From Ralstonia condita (GTDB lineage Bacteria; Pseudomonadota; Gammaproteobacteria; Burkholderiales; Burkholderiaceae), in assembly GCF_958405655.1 (NCBI RefSeq), contig NZ_CATYWO010000001.1, positions 558,001 through 622,000 on the forward strand: a stretch of DNA of 64,000 nt. Direction: 5' to 3'. The notes under the pieces were generated by a model. It saw nothing but the letters and a program-made list of their open reading frames with translations, did no database searches and was not told the origin of the DNA. Both the position numbers and the translations under genes were made by a program. Positions within the stretch are counted from its first letter, which is position 1, and every line of letters starts with the position of its first letter. Below are positions 53,971 to 62,724 of the stretch, one piece after another.

Positions 53971-54600
53971 TTACGCTGCGCGCTTCTTGGCCGGAGCGCG
54001 CTTGGCTGCCGTCTTGGTGGCCGTTTTTGCGGCGGTCTTCGTGGCGGTCTTGCCCGTACCGGTCGCGCGCTTGGTGGCCGGCTTTTTGGCAGCCGTCTTG
54101 GCGGGCGCCTTCTTGGCCGGTGCTGCGGCCTTGGTCGGGCGCTCGCCTGCCAGCTTCGGCTTGGTTGTGCGGCGCTTGGCGGGCGTGACCTCTTCGGCCT
54201 CGTCTTCCTCGTCGTCGTAACCTTCGCTGGCCTTGGGCAGACCACGCTTGGCGGTGCCGCCGAGCTCGATGCGCACCGGCTTGTCACCCCAGATTTCTTC
54301 CAGGTTGTAGTACTGGCGCAGTTGCGGCTGCATGATGTGGACCACGGCGTCGCCGCAGTCGACGAGCACCCATTCGCCCACGTCTTCGCCTTCCACGGCG
54401 ATGACGTGACCGCCGGCTTCCTTGACGGCGTCACGCACCGAAGCGGCCAGGGCCTTGGTCTGGCGGTTGGACGTGCCGCTGGCGATGACCGTGCGGTCGA
54501 ACAGTTCGGTCAGGTGGGTCGTATTGAAGACCTTGATGTCTTGCGCCTTGACGTCTTCGAGCGCGTCGACGATCACGCGTTGTAGTTTGCGAATATCCAT
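53971..54600 (-). CDS. rsfS: Ribosomal silencing factor RsfS with histone-H1-like tail
   Basis: Residues 1-110 are a complete RsfS domain (MDIRKLQRVIVDALEDVKAQ; GEWVLVDCGDAVVHIM). RsfS binds L14 and blocks subunit joining in starvation. From about residue 120 the protein has an acidic patch (DDEEDEAEE) and then an 80-residue Lys/Ala/Thr/Pro tail with repeats such as KTATKTAAK, unlike E. coli RsfS (105 residues) and like AlgP or histone H1. It is next to nadD and rlmH, as usual. Confidence 0.95.
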   Translation of the reverse strand: MDIRKLQRVIVDALEDVKAQDIKVFNTTHLTELFDRTVIASGTSNRQTKALAASVRDAVKEAGGHVIAVEGEDVGEWVLVDCGDAVVHIMQPQLRQYYNLEEIWGDKPVRIELGGTAKRGLPKASEGYDDEEDEAEEVTPAKRRTTKPKLAGERPTKAAAPAKKAPAKTAAKKPATKRATGTGKTATKTAAKTATKTAAKRAPAKKRAA

Positions 54601-54673
54601 ACTGAGTGAGAAGAACGTTTAAAGGGCGAGAAAAAAGGTCGAAAAAAGCGCGCGAATACGGTCAATCACGCGG

Positions 54674-55384
54674 TCAAGCACTGACCGTGCCATTGGCACG
54701 GCGGTACAGCGAATGCGATTGGATCAGGTCAGCCACCCCGGCAGGCAGGTCGGCGTCGCAGCGTGCGCCAGTGGCCAGCTGCTGGCGCAGGCGGGTGGAT
54801 GACAGGTCGACAGCCAGGGTTTGGTCGATCCACATATGGCCAGCGGGAGCGCATTGTATCAATGCCGTGTCGGCGCGGCGCGCGTCGAGTTCGCGCTGGA
54901 CCGGCGCATGCAGCGCGTGCAGGTCGAAGCCGGGGCGCGTGGCCACGCACAGGTGGACATACCCGAACAGTTCTTGCCAGCCATGCCAGGTGTCCAGACC
55001 GACAAGCTGGTCCGCGCCCATCAGCCAGGCCATGGAGGCGTCCGGGCCGTAGACGCCGCGCAGTTCGCGCACGGTGTCGATGGTGTAGCTGGGGCCGTGG
55101 CGGTCAACTTCCATGCGGCTGACGTGGACGCGCGCGCGGCCGGGCCGCACGGCCTGCGCGGCCAGTTCGGTCATCGCCAGGCGCAGCGGGGCGGGCGTGA
55201 CATCGGCGCTTTTCTGCCACGACACGCCGGTCGGAATCCACAGCAGTTCGTCAAGTTCCAGCCGTGCAATGCACAACTCGGCCAGGGCGACGTGGCCCAC
55301 GTGCGGCGGGTCGAACGTGCCGCCCAGCAAGCCAAGGCGGTATGGCCGGTCGAGCTTGCGGCGGGCGCGGTCGGGCTGTGTCAT
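54674..55384 (-). CDS. nadD: Nicotinate-nucleotide adenylyltransferase
   Basis: The 236-residue protein has LGLLGGTFDPPHVGHVALAE (with the HxGH motif) and VDLSSTRLRQQL (ISSTxxR motif) of nucleotidyltransferases. It adenylates nicotinate mononucleotide to deamido-NAD in NAD synthesis. The ATG at 55384 overlaps the hemF stop (ATGA), so the pair is coupled. A 73-bp spacer separates it from rsfS. Confidence 0.95.
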   Translation of the reverse strand: MTQPDRARRKLDRPYRLGLLGGTFDPPHVGHVALAELCIARLELDELLWIPTGVSWQKSADVTPAPLRLAMTELAAQAVRPGRARVHVSRMEVDRHGPSYTIDTVRELRGVYGPDASMAWLMGADQLVGLDTWHGWQELFGYVHLCVATRPGFDLHALHAPVQRELDARRADTALIQCAPAGHMWIDQTLAVDLSSTRLRQQLATGARCDADLPAGVADLIQSHSLYRRANGTVSA

Positions 55385-56289
55385 ACCCAGTCGCGCGCCG
55401 GCAGGAAATCGGTGTACAGCGCGGCTTCGGGCGAGCCCGGCTCGGGGTGCCAGTCGTAGCGCCAGTTGGCCACCGGTGGCATCGACATGAGGATCGATTC
55501 GGCGCGCCCCCCGCTTTGCAAGCCGAACAACGTGCCGCGGTCGAACACAAGATTGAATTCGACGTAGCGGCCGCGGCGGTAGGCCTGGAAGGCGCGTTCG
55601 CGCTCCCCGTAGGCAACGGCGCGGCGCCGCTCGGCGATGGGCAGCCACGCGGGCAGGAACGCATCGCCGACGGAGCGCATCATCTCGAAGCTGCGCTCGA
55701 AGCCGAGTTCGGCAAAGTCGTCGAAGAAGATGCCGCCGATGCCGCGTGCTTCCTTGCGGTGCTTCAGATAGAAGTAGTCGTCGCACCACTGCTTGAAGCG
55801 CGGGTACAGTTCATCGCCGTACGGCGCCAACGCGCCCTGGCACGTGCGGTGAAAGTGCGAGGCGTCTTCCGCGAAGCCGTAATACGGCGTGAGGTCCATG
55901 CCACCGCCGAACCACCAGACCGGCTCGGCATCGGCCCGTTGGGCGACGAAGCAGCGCACGTTCATGTGCACTGTCGGCACGTACGGATTGTGGGGGTGGA
56001 AGACGAGCGATACGCCCATCGCTTCGAAGCCGCGCCCGGCCAGCTCGGGCCGGTTGGCCGTGGCCGAGGGGGGCAGCGTGTCGCCCAGGACGTGTGAGAA
56101 ACCCACGCCGCCGCGCTCGAGAAGCGTACCGGCCTCGAGGATGCGGGTACGGCCATTGCCGCGCAGGCGTTCGGTGGGCGGCTTTTCCCACGTATCGGTG
56201 GCGAAGGTGCCGCCGTCGAGTGCGCCGACGGCAGTGGTGATGCGGTCCTGCAGGTCCAGCAGGTAGGCGCGGACGGCTTGCGTATCCAT
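55381..56289 (-). CDS. hemF: Oxygen-dependent coproporphyrinogen III oxidase
   Basis: The 302-residue protein from MDTQAVRAYLLDLQ matches HemF (E. coli 299): GGVGFSHVLGD, VHMNVRCF, WFGGGMDLTPYYGF and FNLVFDRGTLFGLQSGGR. It decarboxylates coproporphyrinogen III to protoporphyrinogen IX with O2 in heme synthesis. An in-frame TTG at 56319 adds ten Ala-rich residues; I prefer the ATG by homology, though neither start has a good ribosome site. First gene of the coupled hemF-nadD operon, with purD upstream. Confidence 0.94.
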   Translation of the reverse strand: MDTQAVRAYLLDLQDRITTAVGALDGGTFATDTWEKPPTERLRGNGRTRILEAGTLLERGGVGFSHVLGDTLPPSATANRPELAGRGFEAMGVSLVFHPHNPYVPTVHMNVRCFVAQRADAEPVWWFGGGMDLTPYYGFAEDASHFHRTCQGALAPYGDELYPRFKQWCDDYFYLKHRKEARGIGGIFFDDFAELGFERSFEMMRSVGDAFLPAWLPIAERRRAVAYGERERAFQAYRRGRYVEFNLVFDRGTLFGLQSGGRAESILMSMPPVANWRYDWHPEPGSPEAALYTDFLPARDWV

Positions 56290-56436
56290 CAGGTCGGGAG
56301 GGGCCGCAGCGGCGGCCAAGTCATACGGTTGTCACCATTGTAGCGGGCGTGTCGCCGAGGCAAGTCGGGGATCACCCTTGGTGACCGATACCGCGCTCGG
56401 CCCCTGTGGGCGCCGGCGCGGTAGGTGGTGTGTCGA

Positions 56437-57705
56437 TCAGCGGCGGATGGCGCGGTATCCGATGTCCGTCCGGTACTGGGCGCCGTCAAACTGGATCTGT
56501 TCCACGACGTTGTAGGCCGCCCGCTGGGCTGCCTTCACGGTGTCTGCCAGGCCCACCACGCACAGCACTCGGCCGCCGCTGGTGACCAGTTCGCCGTCCT
56601 GGAGCGTGGTGCCGGCGTGGAAGGTGACGCTGTCTTCGGTTTCCTTCGGGATGCCGGTGATGACGTCGCCCTTGCGCGGCGTGTCCGGGTAGTTGTGTGC
56701 GGCCATGACCACGCCCAGTGCGGTGCGGCGGTCCCAGTCCAGCTCCATGCCGTCGAGCTTGCCGTCGATGGCGCGGTCCAGCACGTCGTACAGGTCGGTC
56801 TTCATGCGCGCCATGATGGGCTGCGTTTCCGGATCGCCCATGCGGCAGTTGAATTCGAGCGTCTTGGGGTTGCCTTCTGCGTCGATCATCAGGCCGGCAT
56901 ACAGGAAACCGGTGTACGGAATGCCATCCTTCTCCATGCCGCGGATGGTCGGCAGGATGATCTCGCGCAGGGCGCGGGCGTGCAGCGTCGGCGTGACGAC
57001 CGGGGCGGGCGAGTAGGCACCCATGCCGCCCGTGTTGGGGCCGGCGTCACCGTCGAGCAGGCGCTTATGGTCCTGGCTGGTGGCCAGTGCCACGACGTTC
57101 TTGCCGTCGCACACCACGATGAAGCTGGCTTCTTCGCCGGCGAGGAATTCTTCGATCACAACGCGTGCGCCTGCGTCACCCAGACGGTTGTCGGCCAGCA
57201 TCATGTCGATGGCGTTGTGCGCTTCTTCGGCCGTCATCGCCACGACCACGCCCTTGCCGGCGGCCAGGCCATCGGCCTTGATGACGATCGGGGCGCCTTC
57301 CTGGTCAACGTACGCATGTGCCTGCGCAGCATCGCTAAAGGTCTGGTACTTGGCGGTCGGAATGCCGTGGCGGTGCATGAACGCCTTGGCGAAATCCTTC
57401 GACGATTCGAGCTGCGCGGCGGCCTTGGTCGGGCCGAAGATGCGCAGGCCCTTGGCGCGGAACAGGTCGACGATGCCGGCGGCCAGCGGCGCCTCGGGGC
57501 CGACCACCGTGAAGTGGATGCCTTCGCGCTCGGCAAAGGCTGCCAGCACTTCCGGATCCGTGATCGGGAGGTTCTGCAGGCGCTTGTCGAGCGCCGTACC
57601 GCCGTTGCCGGGGGCCACGTATACCACCTGCACCTTGGGCGAGCGTGCCAGCTTCCATGCCAGGGCGTGCTCTCGACCGCCCGAACCGACCACCATCACT
57701 TTCAT
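56437..57705 (-). CDS. purD: Phosphoribosylamine-glycine ligase
   Basis: The 422-residue ATP-grasp enzyme starts MKVMVVGSGGREHALAWKLA, has KADGLAAGKGVVVAMT, GPNTGGMGAYSPAPVV, LEFNCRMGDPETQ and a C-terminal domain. It makes GAR in purine synthesis. The upstream MSRYS extension is not family sequence; GTAGGTACAGC precedes the ATG. It follows the yebC terminator, so it needs its own promoter, not clearly seen. Confidence 0.96.
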   Translation of the reverse strand: MKVMVVGSGGREHALAWKLARSPKVQVVYVAPGNGGTALDKRLQNLPITDPEVLAAFAEREGIHFTVVGPEAPLAAGIVDLFRAKGLRIFGPTKAAAQLESSKDFAKAFMHRHGIPTAKYQTFSDAAQAHAYVDQEGAPIVIKADGLAAGKGVVVAMTAEEAHNAIDMMLADNRLGDAGARVVIEEFLAGEEASFIVVCDGKNVVALATSQDHKRLLDGDAGPNTGGMGAYSPAPVVTPTLHARALREIILPTIRGMEKDGIPYTGFLYAGLMIDAEGNPKTLEFNCRMGDPETQPIMARMKTDLYDVLDRAIDGKLDGMELDWDRRTALGVVMAAHNYPDTPRKGDVITGIPKETEDSVTFHAGTTLQDGELVTSGGRVLCVVGLADTVKAAQRAAYNVVEQIQFDGAQYRTDIGYRAIRR

Positions 57706-57737
57706 GCTGTACCTACTCAAAAATTCGAAATCTGGAA

Positions 57738-57771
57738 AACAAAAACGGCGATCGTGAGGTCGATCGCCGTT
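57738..57771 (-). terminator. Rho-independent terminator between yebC and purD
   Basis: On the minus strand an 11-bp stem (AACGGCGATCG / CGATCGCCGTT, 57744-57754 and 57761-57771) with a 6-nt loop is followed by TTTTTGTTTT. It ends yebC transcripts 33 bp before the purD start. Confidence 0.92.
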
Positions 57772-57789
57772 ATGCGCGTGTCCCGGGGC

Positions 57790-58515
57790 TTATTCCCCGA
57801 AGACCGCGTTGGTGAAGACTTCCTGCACGTCGTCCAGGTTTTCCAGGACGTCGAGCAGCTTCTGCATCTTGACCGCGTCTTCGCCGGTGAACTCGACTTC
57901 GGTCTGCGGCTTCATGATGACTTCGGCCAGTTCCGCCTTGAAGCCGGCGGCTTCCAGCGCGGTCTTGACCTTGCTGAAATCGTTGGGCGGGCAGATGACT
58001 TCGAGCGAGCCGTCATCGTGGGTGACGACATCGTCGGCGCCGGCTTCGAGCGCGGCGTCCATCAGCTTGTCTTCCGGCGTGCCCGGAGCATAGATGAACT
58101 GGCCGATGTGGTCGAACAGGAACGCGACGGAGCCCGATGTGCCCATGTTGCCGCCGTACTTGTCGAAGCCGTGGCGGACTTCGGCCACGGTGCGCGTGCG
58201 GTTGTCGGTCAGGCAGTCGACGATCACGGCGGCGCCGTTGATACCGTAGCCTTCGTAGCGGATTTCTTCGTAGTTCGCGCCTTCCAGACCACCCACACCG
58301 CGCTGGATGGCGCGGTTGATGTTGTCCTTGGGCATGTTCGCGTCGGTGGCCTTGTCCATGGCCAGGCGCAGGCGCGGGTTGGAGTCCGCATCGCCGCCGC
58401 CCAGACGGGCCGCCACGGTGATTTCCTTGATCAGGCGCGTCCAGACTTTGCCGCGCTTGGCGTCGGCAGCGGCTTTCTTATGCTTGATGTTGGCCCATTT
58501 GGAATGACCGGCCAT
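57790..58515 (-). CDS. yebC: YebC/PmpR-family protein
   Basis: The 241-residue protein has the family N-terminus MAGHSKWANIKHKKAAADAK and YEGYGINGAAVIVDCLTDNRT. YebC/TACO1 proteins act in transcription regulation and, in some bacteria, in translation of proline-rich stretches. Which role applies here is not deducible. It is monocistronic, with a strong terminator downstream. Confidence 0.95.
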   Translation of the reverse strand: MAGHSKWANIKHKKAAADAKRGKVWTRLIKEITVAARLGGGDADSNPRLRLAMDKATDANMPKDNINRAIQRGVGGLEGANYEEIRYEGYGINGAAVIVDCLTDNRTRTVAEVRHGFDKYGGNMGTSGSVAFLFDHIGQFIYAPGTPEDKLMDAALEAGADDVVTHDDGSLEVICPPNDFSKVKTALEAAGFKAELAEVIMKPQTEVEFTGEDAVKMQKLLDVLENLDDVQEVFTNAVFGE

Positions 58516-58595
58516 GAAACTCTCCGAGCGGAATGCGGTGGGAAATGAAGGGATGTGAGGCGTTCAGATGGCGGTCCGACGCCACGTGCACGCTC

Positions 58596-58601
58596 TATAA
58601 T
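58596..58601 (+). promoter_or_regulatory. Candidate -10 element of the HerA/YjgR gene
   Basis: A perfect TATAAT lies 97 bp before the ATG of the YjgR-like gene in the divergent spacer with yebC. A matching -35 is weak. Confidence 0.4.
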
Positions 58602-58698
58602 CGACCGCGGATTTTAGCATGCTGAACCCGCCTGCCGACCCGTCCATCCGGTCGAGCACGGGCGTTGCCCCCAGGAATTTGATCTCCGCCAATACGCC

Positions 58699-60276
58699 AT
58701 GACCGCCCCCATCCTTGTCGCCAAGAACGCTCAAGCTGAGCTGGTGCTGCTGCCCCAGCTCGCGAACCGCCATGGCCTGATCACCGGCGCCACCGGCACC
58801 GGCAAGACCGTCACGCTACAGACGATCGCCCAGGGCCTGTCGAAGATCGGCGTGCCGGTGTTCCTGGCCGACGTGAAAGGTGATCTGACCGGTATTTCGC
58901 AGCCTGGGCAGCCGAACGACAAGCTCAAGGCGCGCCTGCAGGAGCGCGGCCTGGACGAGCCGCAATGGGCCGCATGCCCGGTCACGCTGTGGGACGTTTA
59001 CGGCGAGAAGGGTCACCCGGTGCGCGCCACGGTGTCCGACATGGGCCCGCTGATGCTCGCGCGCATGCTGGAACTCAACGACATCCAGACCGGCGTGCTG
59101 AATCTTGTCTTCAAGATCGCGGACGACGCCGGCCTCGCCTTGCTCGACATGAAAGACCTGCGCGCGATGCTTCAGCACGTTGGTGAGCATTCTTCGAACT
59201 ACACGAACCAGTACGGCAACATTTCGTCGGCGAGCATCGGGGCCATCCAGCGCAACCTGATCGCGCTGGAAGAGCAGGGCGCCGACCAGTTCTTCGGCGA
59301 GCCGATGCTGGACGTCAATGACCTGATGCAGACCGTGCGCGGGCAGGGCGTGGTCAATATCCTGGCGGCTGACAAGCTGCTCAATGCGCCCAAGTTGTAC
59401 GCGACGTTCCTGCTGTGGATGCTCTCCGAGTTGTTCGAGCATCTGCCCGAGGTGGGCGACGTGGACAAGCCCAAGCTCGCCTTCTTCTTCGACGAGGCGC
59501 ATCTGCTGTTCAACGACGCTCCGCCCTCGCTGCTGCAGAAGGTGGAGCAGGTGGTGCGGCTGATTCGCTCCAAAGGCGTGGGCGTGTACTTCGTCACGCA
59601 GAACCCCGCTGATGTGCCCGACACGGTGCTCGGCCAGCTCGGCAACCGCGTGCAGCACGCGCTGCGGGCCTTCACGCCGCGCGATCAGAAAGCCGTGAAG
59701 GCGGCGGCCACCACGATGCGGGCGAATCCGGGGTTCAGTATCGAAGCGGCTATCGGCGAGCTTGCCGTGGGCGAGGCGCTGATCTCCATGCTCGATGAGG
59801 GCGGCCGCCCGGAGGTCACAGAGCGCGCGTTCGTCGTGCCGCCGGCATCGCGCATCGGGCCGATTTCGGACGATGAGCGCCGCGCGTTGCTGGCCGATTC
59901 GCTGGTGGCGGGGCGTTACGACAAGGCCATCGACCGGGAGTCGGCCTACGAAAAGCTGACCGGCCGTGTCGCGAGCGGCTCGGCGACTGCACCGGCCCCT
60001 GGTTCCATCGGCACCGATTTCGGTGCCTCCGCGGGTACGGCGTCGGCGCCGGCTCCGACAACCGCGCCCATGCCCGCTCCGGCACAGGACAGCGGCGGTG
60101 GCTGGCTCGGCGAAGTCGGGTCGATCCTGACAAAGGGCACCGGCCGCAGCGGTCGCGGTGACTCGATCGTCGAAACCCTCGCCAAGTCGACGATGCGCAC
60201 CATCGGCTCCACTGTCGGGCGCGAAATCGTGCGCGGCGTGCTGGGCAGCATTCTGGGCGGATCGAAGAAGCGCTGA
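58699..60276 (+). CDS. HerA/YjgR-like helicase-fold ATPase
   Basis: The 525-residue protein has the Walker A motif GLITGATGTGKTVTLQ and Walker B in KLAFFFDEAHLLFNDA, and matches the YjgR (DUF853) branch of HerA-like ATPases. VYFVTQNPADVPDTVLGQLG and FTPRDQKAVKAAA are typical. A Pro/Ala/Ser linker precedes a conserved C-terminal GREIVRGVLGSILGG tail. YjgR proteins are of unknown cellular role. It is a single gene with its own terminator. Confidence 0.9.
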   Translation: MTAPILVAKNAQAELVLLPQLANRHGLITGATGTGKTVTLQTIAQGLSKIGVPVFLADVKGDLTGISQPGQPNDKLKARLQERGLDEPQWAACPVTLWDVYGEKGHPVRATVSDMGPLMLARMLELNDIQTGVLNLVFKIADDAGLALLDMKDLRAMLQHVGEHSSNYTNQYGNISSASIGAIQRNLIALEEQGADQFFGEPMLDVNDLMQTVRGQGVVNILAADKLLNAPKLYATFLLWMLSELFEHLPEVGDVDKPKLAFFFDEAHLLFNDAPPSLLQKVEQVVRLIRSKGVGVYFVTQNPADVPDTVLGQLGNRVQHALRAFTPRDQKAVKAAATTMRANPGFSIEAAIGELAVGEALISMLDEGGRPEVTERAFVVPPASRIGPISDDERRALLADSLVAGRYDKAIDRESAYEKLTGRVASGSATAPAPGSIGTDFGASAGTASAPAPTTAPMPAPAQDSGGGWLGEVGSILTKGTGRSGRGDSIVETLAKSTMRTIGSTVGREIVRGVLGSILGGSKKR

Positions 60277-60299
60277 GCGCATTCGACGCACCAAAGACA

Positions 60300-60326
60300 A
60301 CAGCCGGCAGTGCCGGCTGTTTTTGT
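60300..60326 (+). terminator. Rho-independent terminator after the YjgR-like gene
   Basis: ACAGCCGGC (60300-60308) pairs with GCCGGCTGT (60312-60320) around AGT, then TTTTTGTTT. It lies between convergent genes and is strongest on the plus strand. Confidence 0.92.
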
Positions 60327-60346
60327 TTGTGCAAAACGGTGCGCGT

Positions 60347-60997
60347 TCAGTTCTTCGTGCCGAACAGGCGGTCACCCGCATCGCCCAGGCCCGGGATGAT
60401 GTAGGCGTTGTCATCCAGGTGCGAATCGAGCGAGGCCACGAACAGCTTCACGTTCGGATGCGCCTTCTGGAACACCTCCACACCTTCGGGCGCTGCCACC
60501 AGCGCGAGGAACAGGATGTTCTCGTCGGGCACGCCGCGCTTCTTCATCACGTCGACAGCGTGGACGGCCGAGTAGCCGGTGGCGACCATCGGATCGCACA
60601 GGATGAAGGTGCGGTCTTCCAGGTCCGGCAGCCGCACGAGGTATTCCACCGGGCGGTGTTGCTCATCACGGTACACGCCAATGTGGCCGATGCGCGCCGA
60701 CGGAATCAGTTCGACCAGCCCGTCGCTCATGCCGACGCCCGCGCGCAGCACCGGCACCACGGCCAGCTTTCGCCCGGCGATGACGGGCGCTTCCATCGGG
60801 CCCATTGGCGTGTCGATGTGGCGGCTGGTCAGCGGCAGGTTGCGCGTGATCTCGTAGCCCATCAGCAGCGTGATCTCGCGCAGCAGCTCGCGAAACGTGC
60901 GCGTCGACGTGTCCTTGTCGCGCATGTGTGTGAGCTTGTGCTGGATCAGCGGGTGATTGAGGATGAACAGGTTCGGAAAGCGCGGATCTTGTTTCAT
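60347..60997 (-). CDS. upp: Uracil phosphoribosyltransferase
   Basis: The 216-residue type I PRTase starts MKQDPRFPNLFILNHPLIQH, has LTSRHIDTPMGPME and the PRPP site in FILCDPMVATGYSAVHAVD, and the uracil-binding NAYIIPGLGDAGDR. It converts uracil and PRPP to UMP for salvage. It is on the same strand as, and 65 bp after, an NCS1 permease, likely the base importer. Confidence 0.96.
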   Translation of the reverse strand: MKQDPRFPNLFILNHPLIQHKLTHMRDKDTSTRTFRELLREITLLMGYEITRNLPLTSRHIDTPMGPMEAPVIAGRKLAVVPVLRAGVGMSDGLVELIPSARIGHIGVYRDEQHRPVEYLVRLPDLEDRTFILCDPMVATGYSAVHAVDVMKKRGVPDENILFLALVAAPEGVEVFQKAHPNVKLFVASLDSHLDDNAYIIPGLGDAGDRLFGTKN

Positions 60998-61062
60998 GGC
61001 GGCAAGGGATTCTCAGATGGGGCGCATTGTACCGGCGCGCCCCGTGCCGATTGTGGAGGCGC

Positions 61063-62541
61063 TCAACGGCGACCGCGCATCAGGATCACATACACCACGG
61101 CCGAAATAGCGAGGCCCACGAACCATGCATACGTGTACAGCGCTTCGAACACGCCCGGCACGTTGGCGACGAACCCGGCCTGCTTGAAGAAGCCCGGCAG
61201 ATTGGGCAGCACGCCGATGACGAGCGCGGCGATGGCGCGGCCGTTCCAGCCGTTTCCGTAACCGTAAGGGCCGTCCACGCGGAACAGTTCGCCCGTCTTG
61301 AGCACGGTGCGGCGCACCAGGAAGTAATCGACCATCATGATGCCGGCCACCGGGCCCAGCAGCGCGCCGTAACCGACCAGCCACGTGAAGATGTAGCCCT
61401 TGGTCGTTTCCAGGATCTTCCACGGCATCATCGCCAGGCCGATGCCCGCCGTGATGTAGCCGCCGATGCGGAACGAGATGCGGTGCGGTGCCAGGTTCGA
61501 GAAGTCATACGCCGGCGAGACCACGTTGGCTGCGATGTTCGTCATCAGCGTGGCGGTGATCAGCGCCAGCAGCGCGACGATGACCGACGGGCCCGTCATC
61601 TTGCCGGCCAGCGTGACCGGATCCCAGATGGCCTGGCCGTAGATGACCACCGTGGACGACGTGACCAGCACGGCCACCAGCGCCAGCAGCCCCATCGGCA
61701 GCGGCAGGCCGATTGCCTGGCCGACCAGCTGATCACGCTGGCTGCGTGCGAAGCGGGTGAAGTCGGGAATGTTCAGCGCCAGCGTGGCCCAGTAGCCGAC
61801 CATGGCCGTGAGCGACGGCCAGAAGAAGCCCCAGAACTCGCCGGCGCGCTTGCCGCCCGCCGCAAACGCCGACGGCGCAGACAGCATGGGCCCGAAGCCG
61901 CCCGCATTGATATACGCCCACCAGACCAGGCCCAGCGCCGCCAGGATCAACAGCGGCGTGGCCAGCGCCTGGAAGCGCTTGATCGATTCGAGCCCCTTGG
62001 TGATCAGCCAGATGTGCAGCGCCCAGAACAGCAGGAAGCAGAATCCCTGGCCGGGGTTGATGCCCAGCCCCGGAATGTTGCTGCCGACCAGCATGTTGTC
62101 GGTGACGACGTTGAGGATCGTGTAGATCGCCTGGCTGCCAAGCCACGTCTGGATGCCGAACCAGCCGCATGCGACGATGGCCCGCAGGATGGCCGGCAAC
62201 TGCGCGCCGCGCACGCCGAACGACGCCCGCACCAACACAGGGAACGGGATGCCGTACTTGGTGCCAGCGTGGCCCACCAGCACCATCGGCACCAGCACGA
62301 TCAGATTGCCGAGGAACACCGTCAGCACCGCCTGCCACCAGTTCATGCCTTCGCTCATCAGGCCCGACGCCAGCATGTAGGCTGGCACCGACACCACCAT
62401 CGATACCCACAGCGCGGCGTAATTGGTCGCCGTCCAGGTGCGGGCAGCCTGCGGGGTGGGGTTGAGGTCTTCGTTCCAGAGGGTCGGGTCGGGCGCGTTG
62501 GCGGCGCCATCGGCGAAGGCGGCGGAATGGGTTTGGCTCAT
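61063..62541 (-). CDS. NCS1-family nucleobase:cation symporter
   Basis: The 492-residue protein has about twelve helices and NCS1 features: LWNEDLNPTPQAARTW, LVRASFGVRGAQLPAIL, GWFGIQTWLG and FSNLAPHRISFRIGGYI. Members carry uracil, cytosine, allantoin or hydantoins with H+ or Na+. Linkage to upp favours uracil. The start MSQTHSAAFADG was chosen because the 36-residue open extension upstream is not family sequence. Confidence 0.9.
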   Translation of the reverse strand: MSQTHSAAFADGAANAPDPTLWNEDLNPTPQAARTWTATNYAALWVSMVVSVPAYMLASGLMSEGMNWWQAVLTVFLGNLIVLVPMVLVGHAGTKYGIPFPVLVRASFGVRGAQLPAILRAIVACGWFGIQTWLGSQAIYTILNVVTDNMLVGSNIPGLGINPGQGFCFLLFWALHIWLITKGLESIKRFQALATPLLILAALGLVWWAYINAGGFGPMLSAPSAFAAGGKRAGEFWGFFWPSLTAMVGYWATLALNIPDFTRFARSQRDQLVGQAIGLPLPMGLLALVAVLVTSSTVVIYGQAIWDPVTLAGKMTGPSVIVALLALITATLMTNIAANVVSPAYDFSNLAPHRISFRIGGYITAGIGLAMMPWKILETTKGYIFTWLVGYGALLGPVAGIMMVDYFLVRRTVLKTGELFRVDGPYGYGNGWNGRAIAALVIGVLPNLPGFFKQAGFVANVPGVFEALYTYAWFVGLAISAVVYVILMRGRR

Positions 62542-62724
62542 GTGATGTGGAATCCGTTGTCGTTCTTGATATTCGGAATGCAGCGCGATTGTACGGCGGC
62601 CAGCCGGAGCCCGAAGCGAAACCTGTGCCACGCGCGGCGTGCCCGCCATCGGAACGAATGGTTGAATTCACATACAATCGACGGCGCTCTCCAACACGCT
62701 CACCGCGCCCGCTCGCGTACCGTT

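Noticed and set aside
61027..62724. Long plus-strand reading frame running into the second DMT transporter
   Set aside because: It is antisense to the NCS1 permease and only becomes protein-like from the GTG at 62725.
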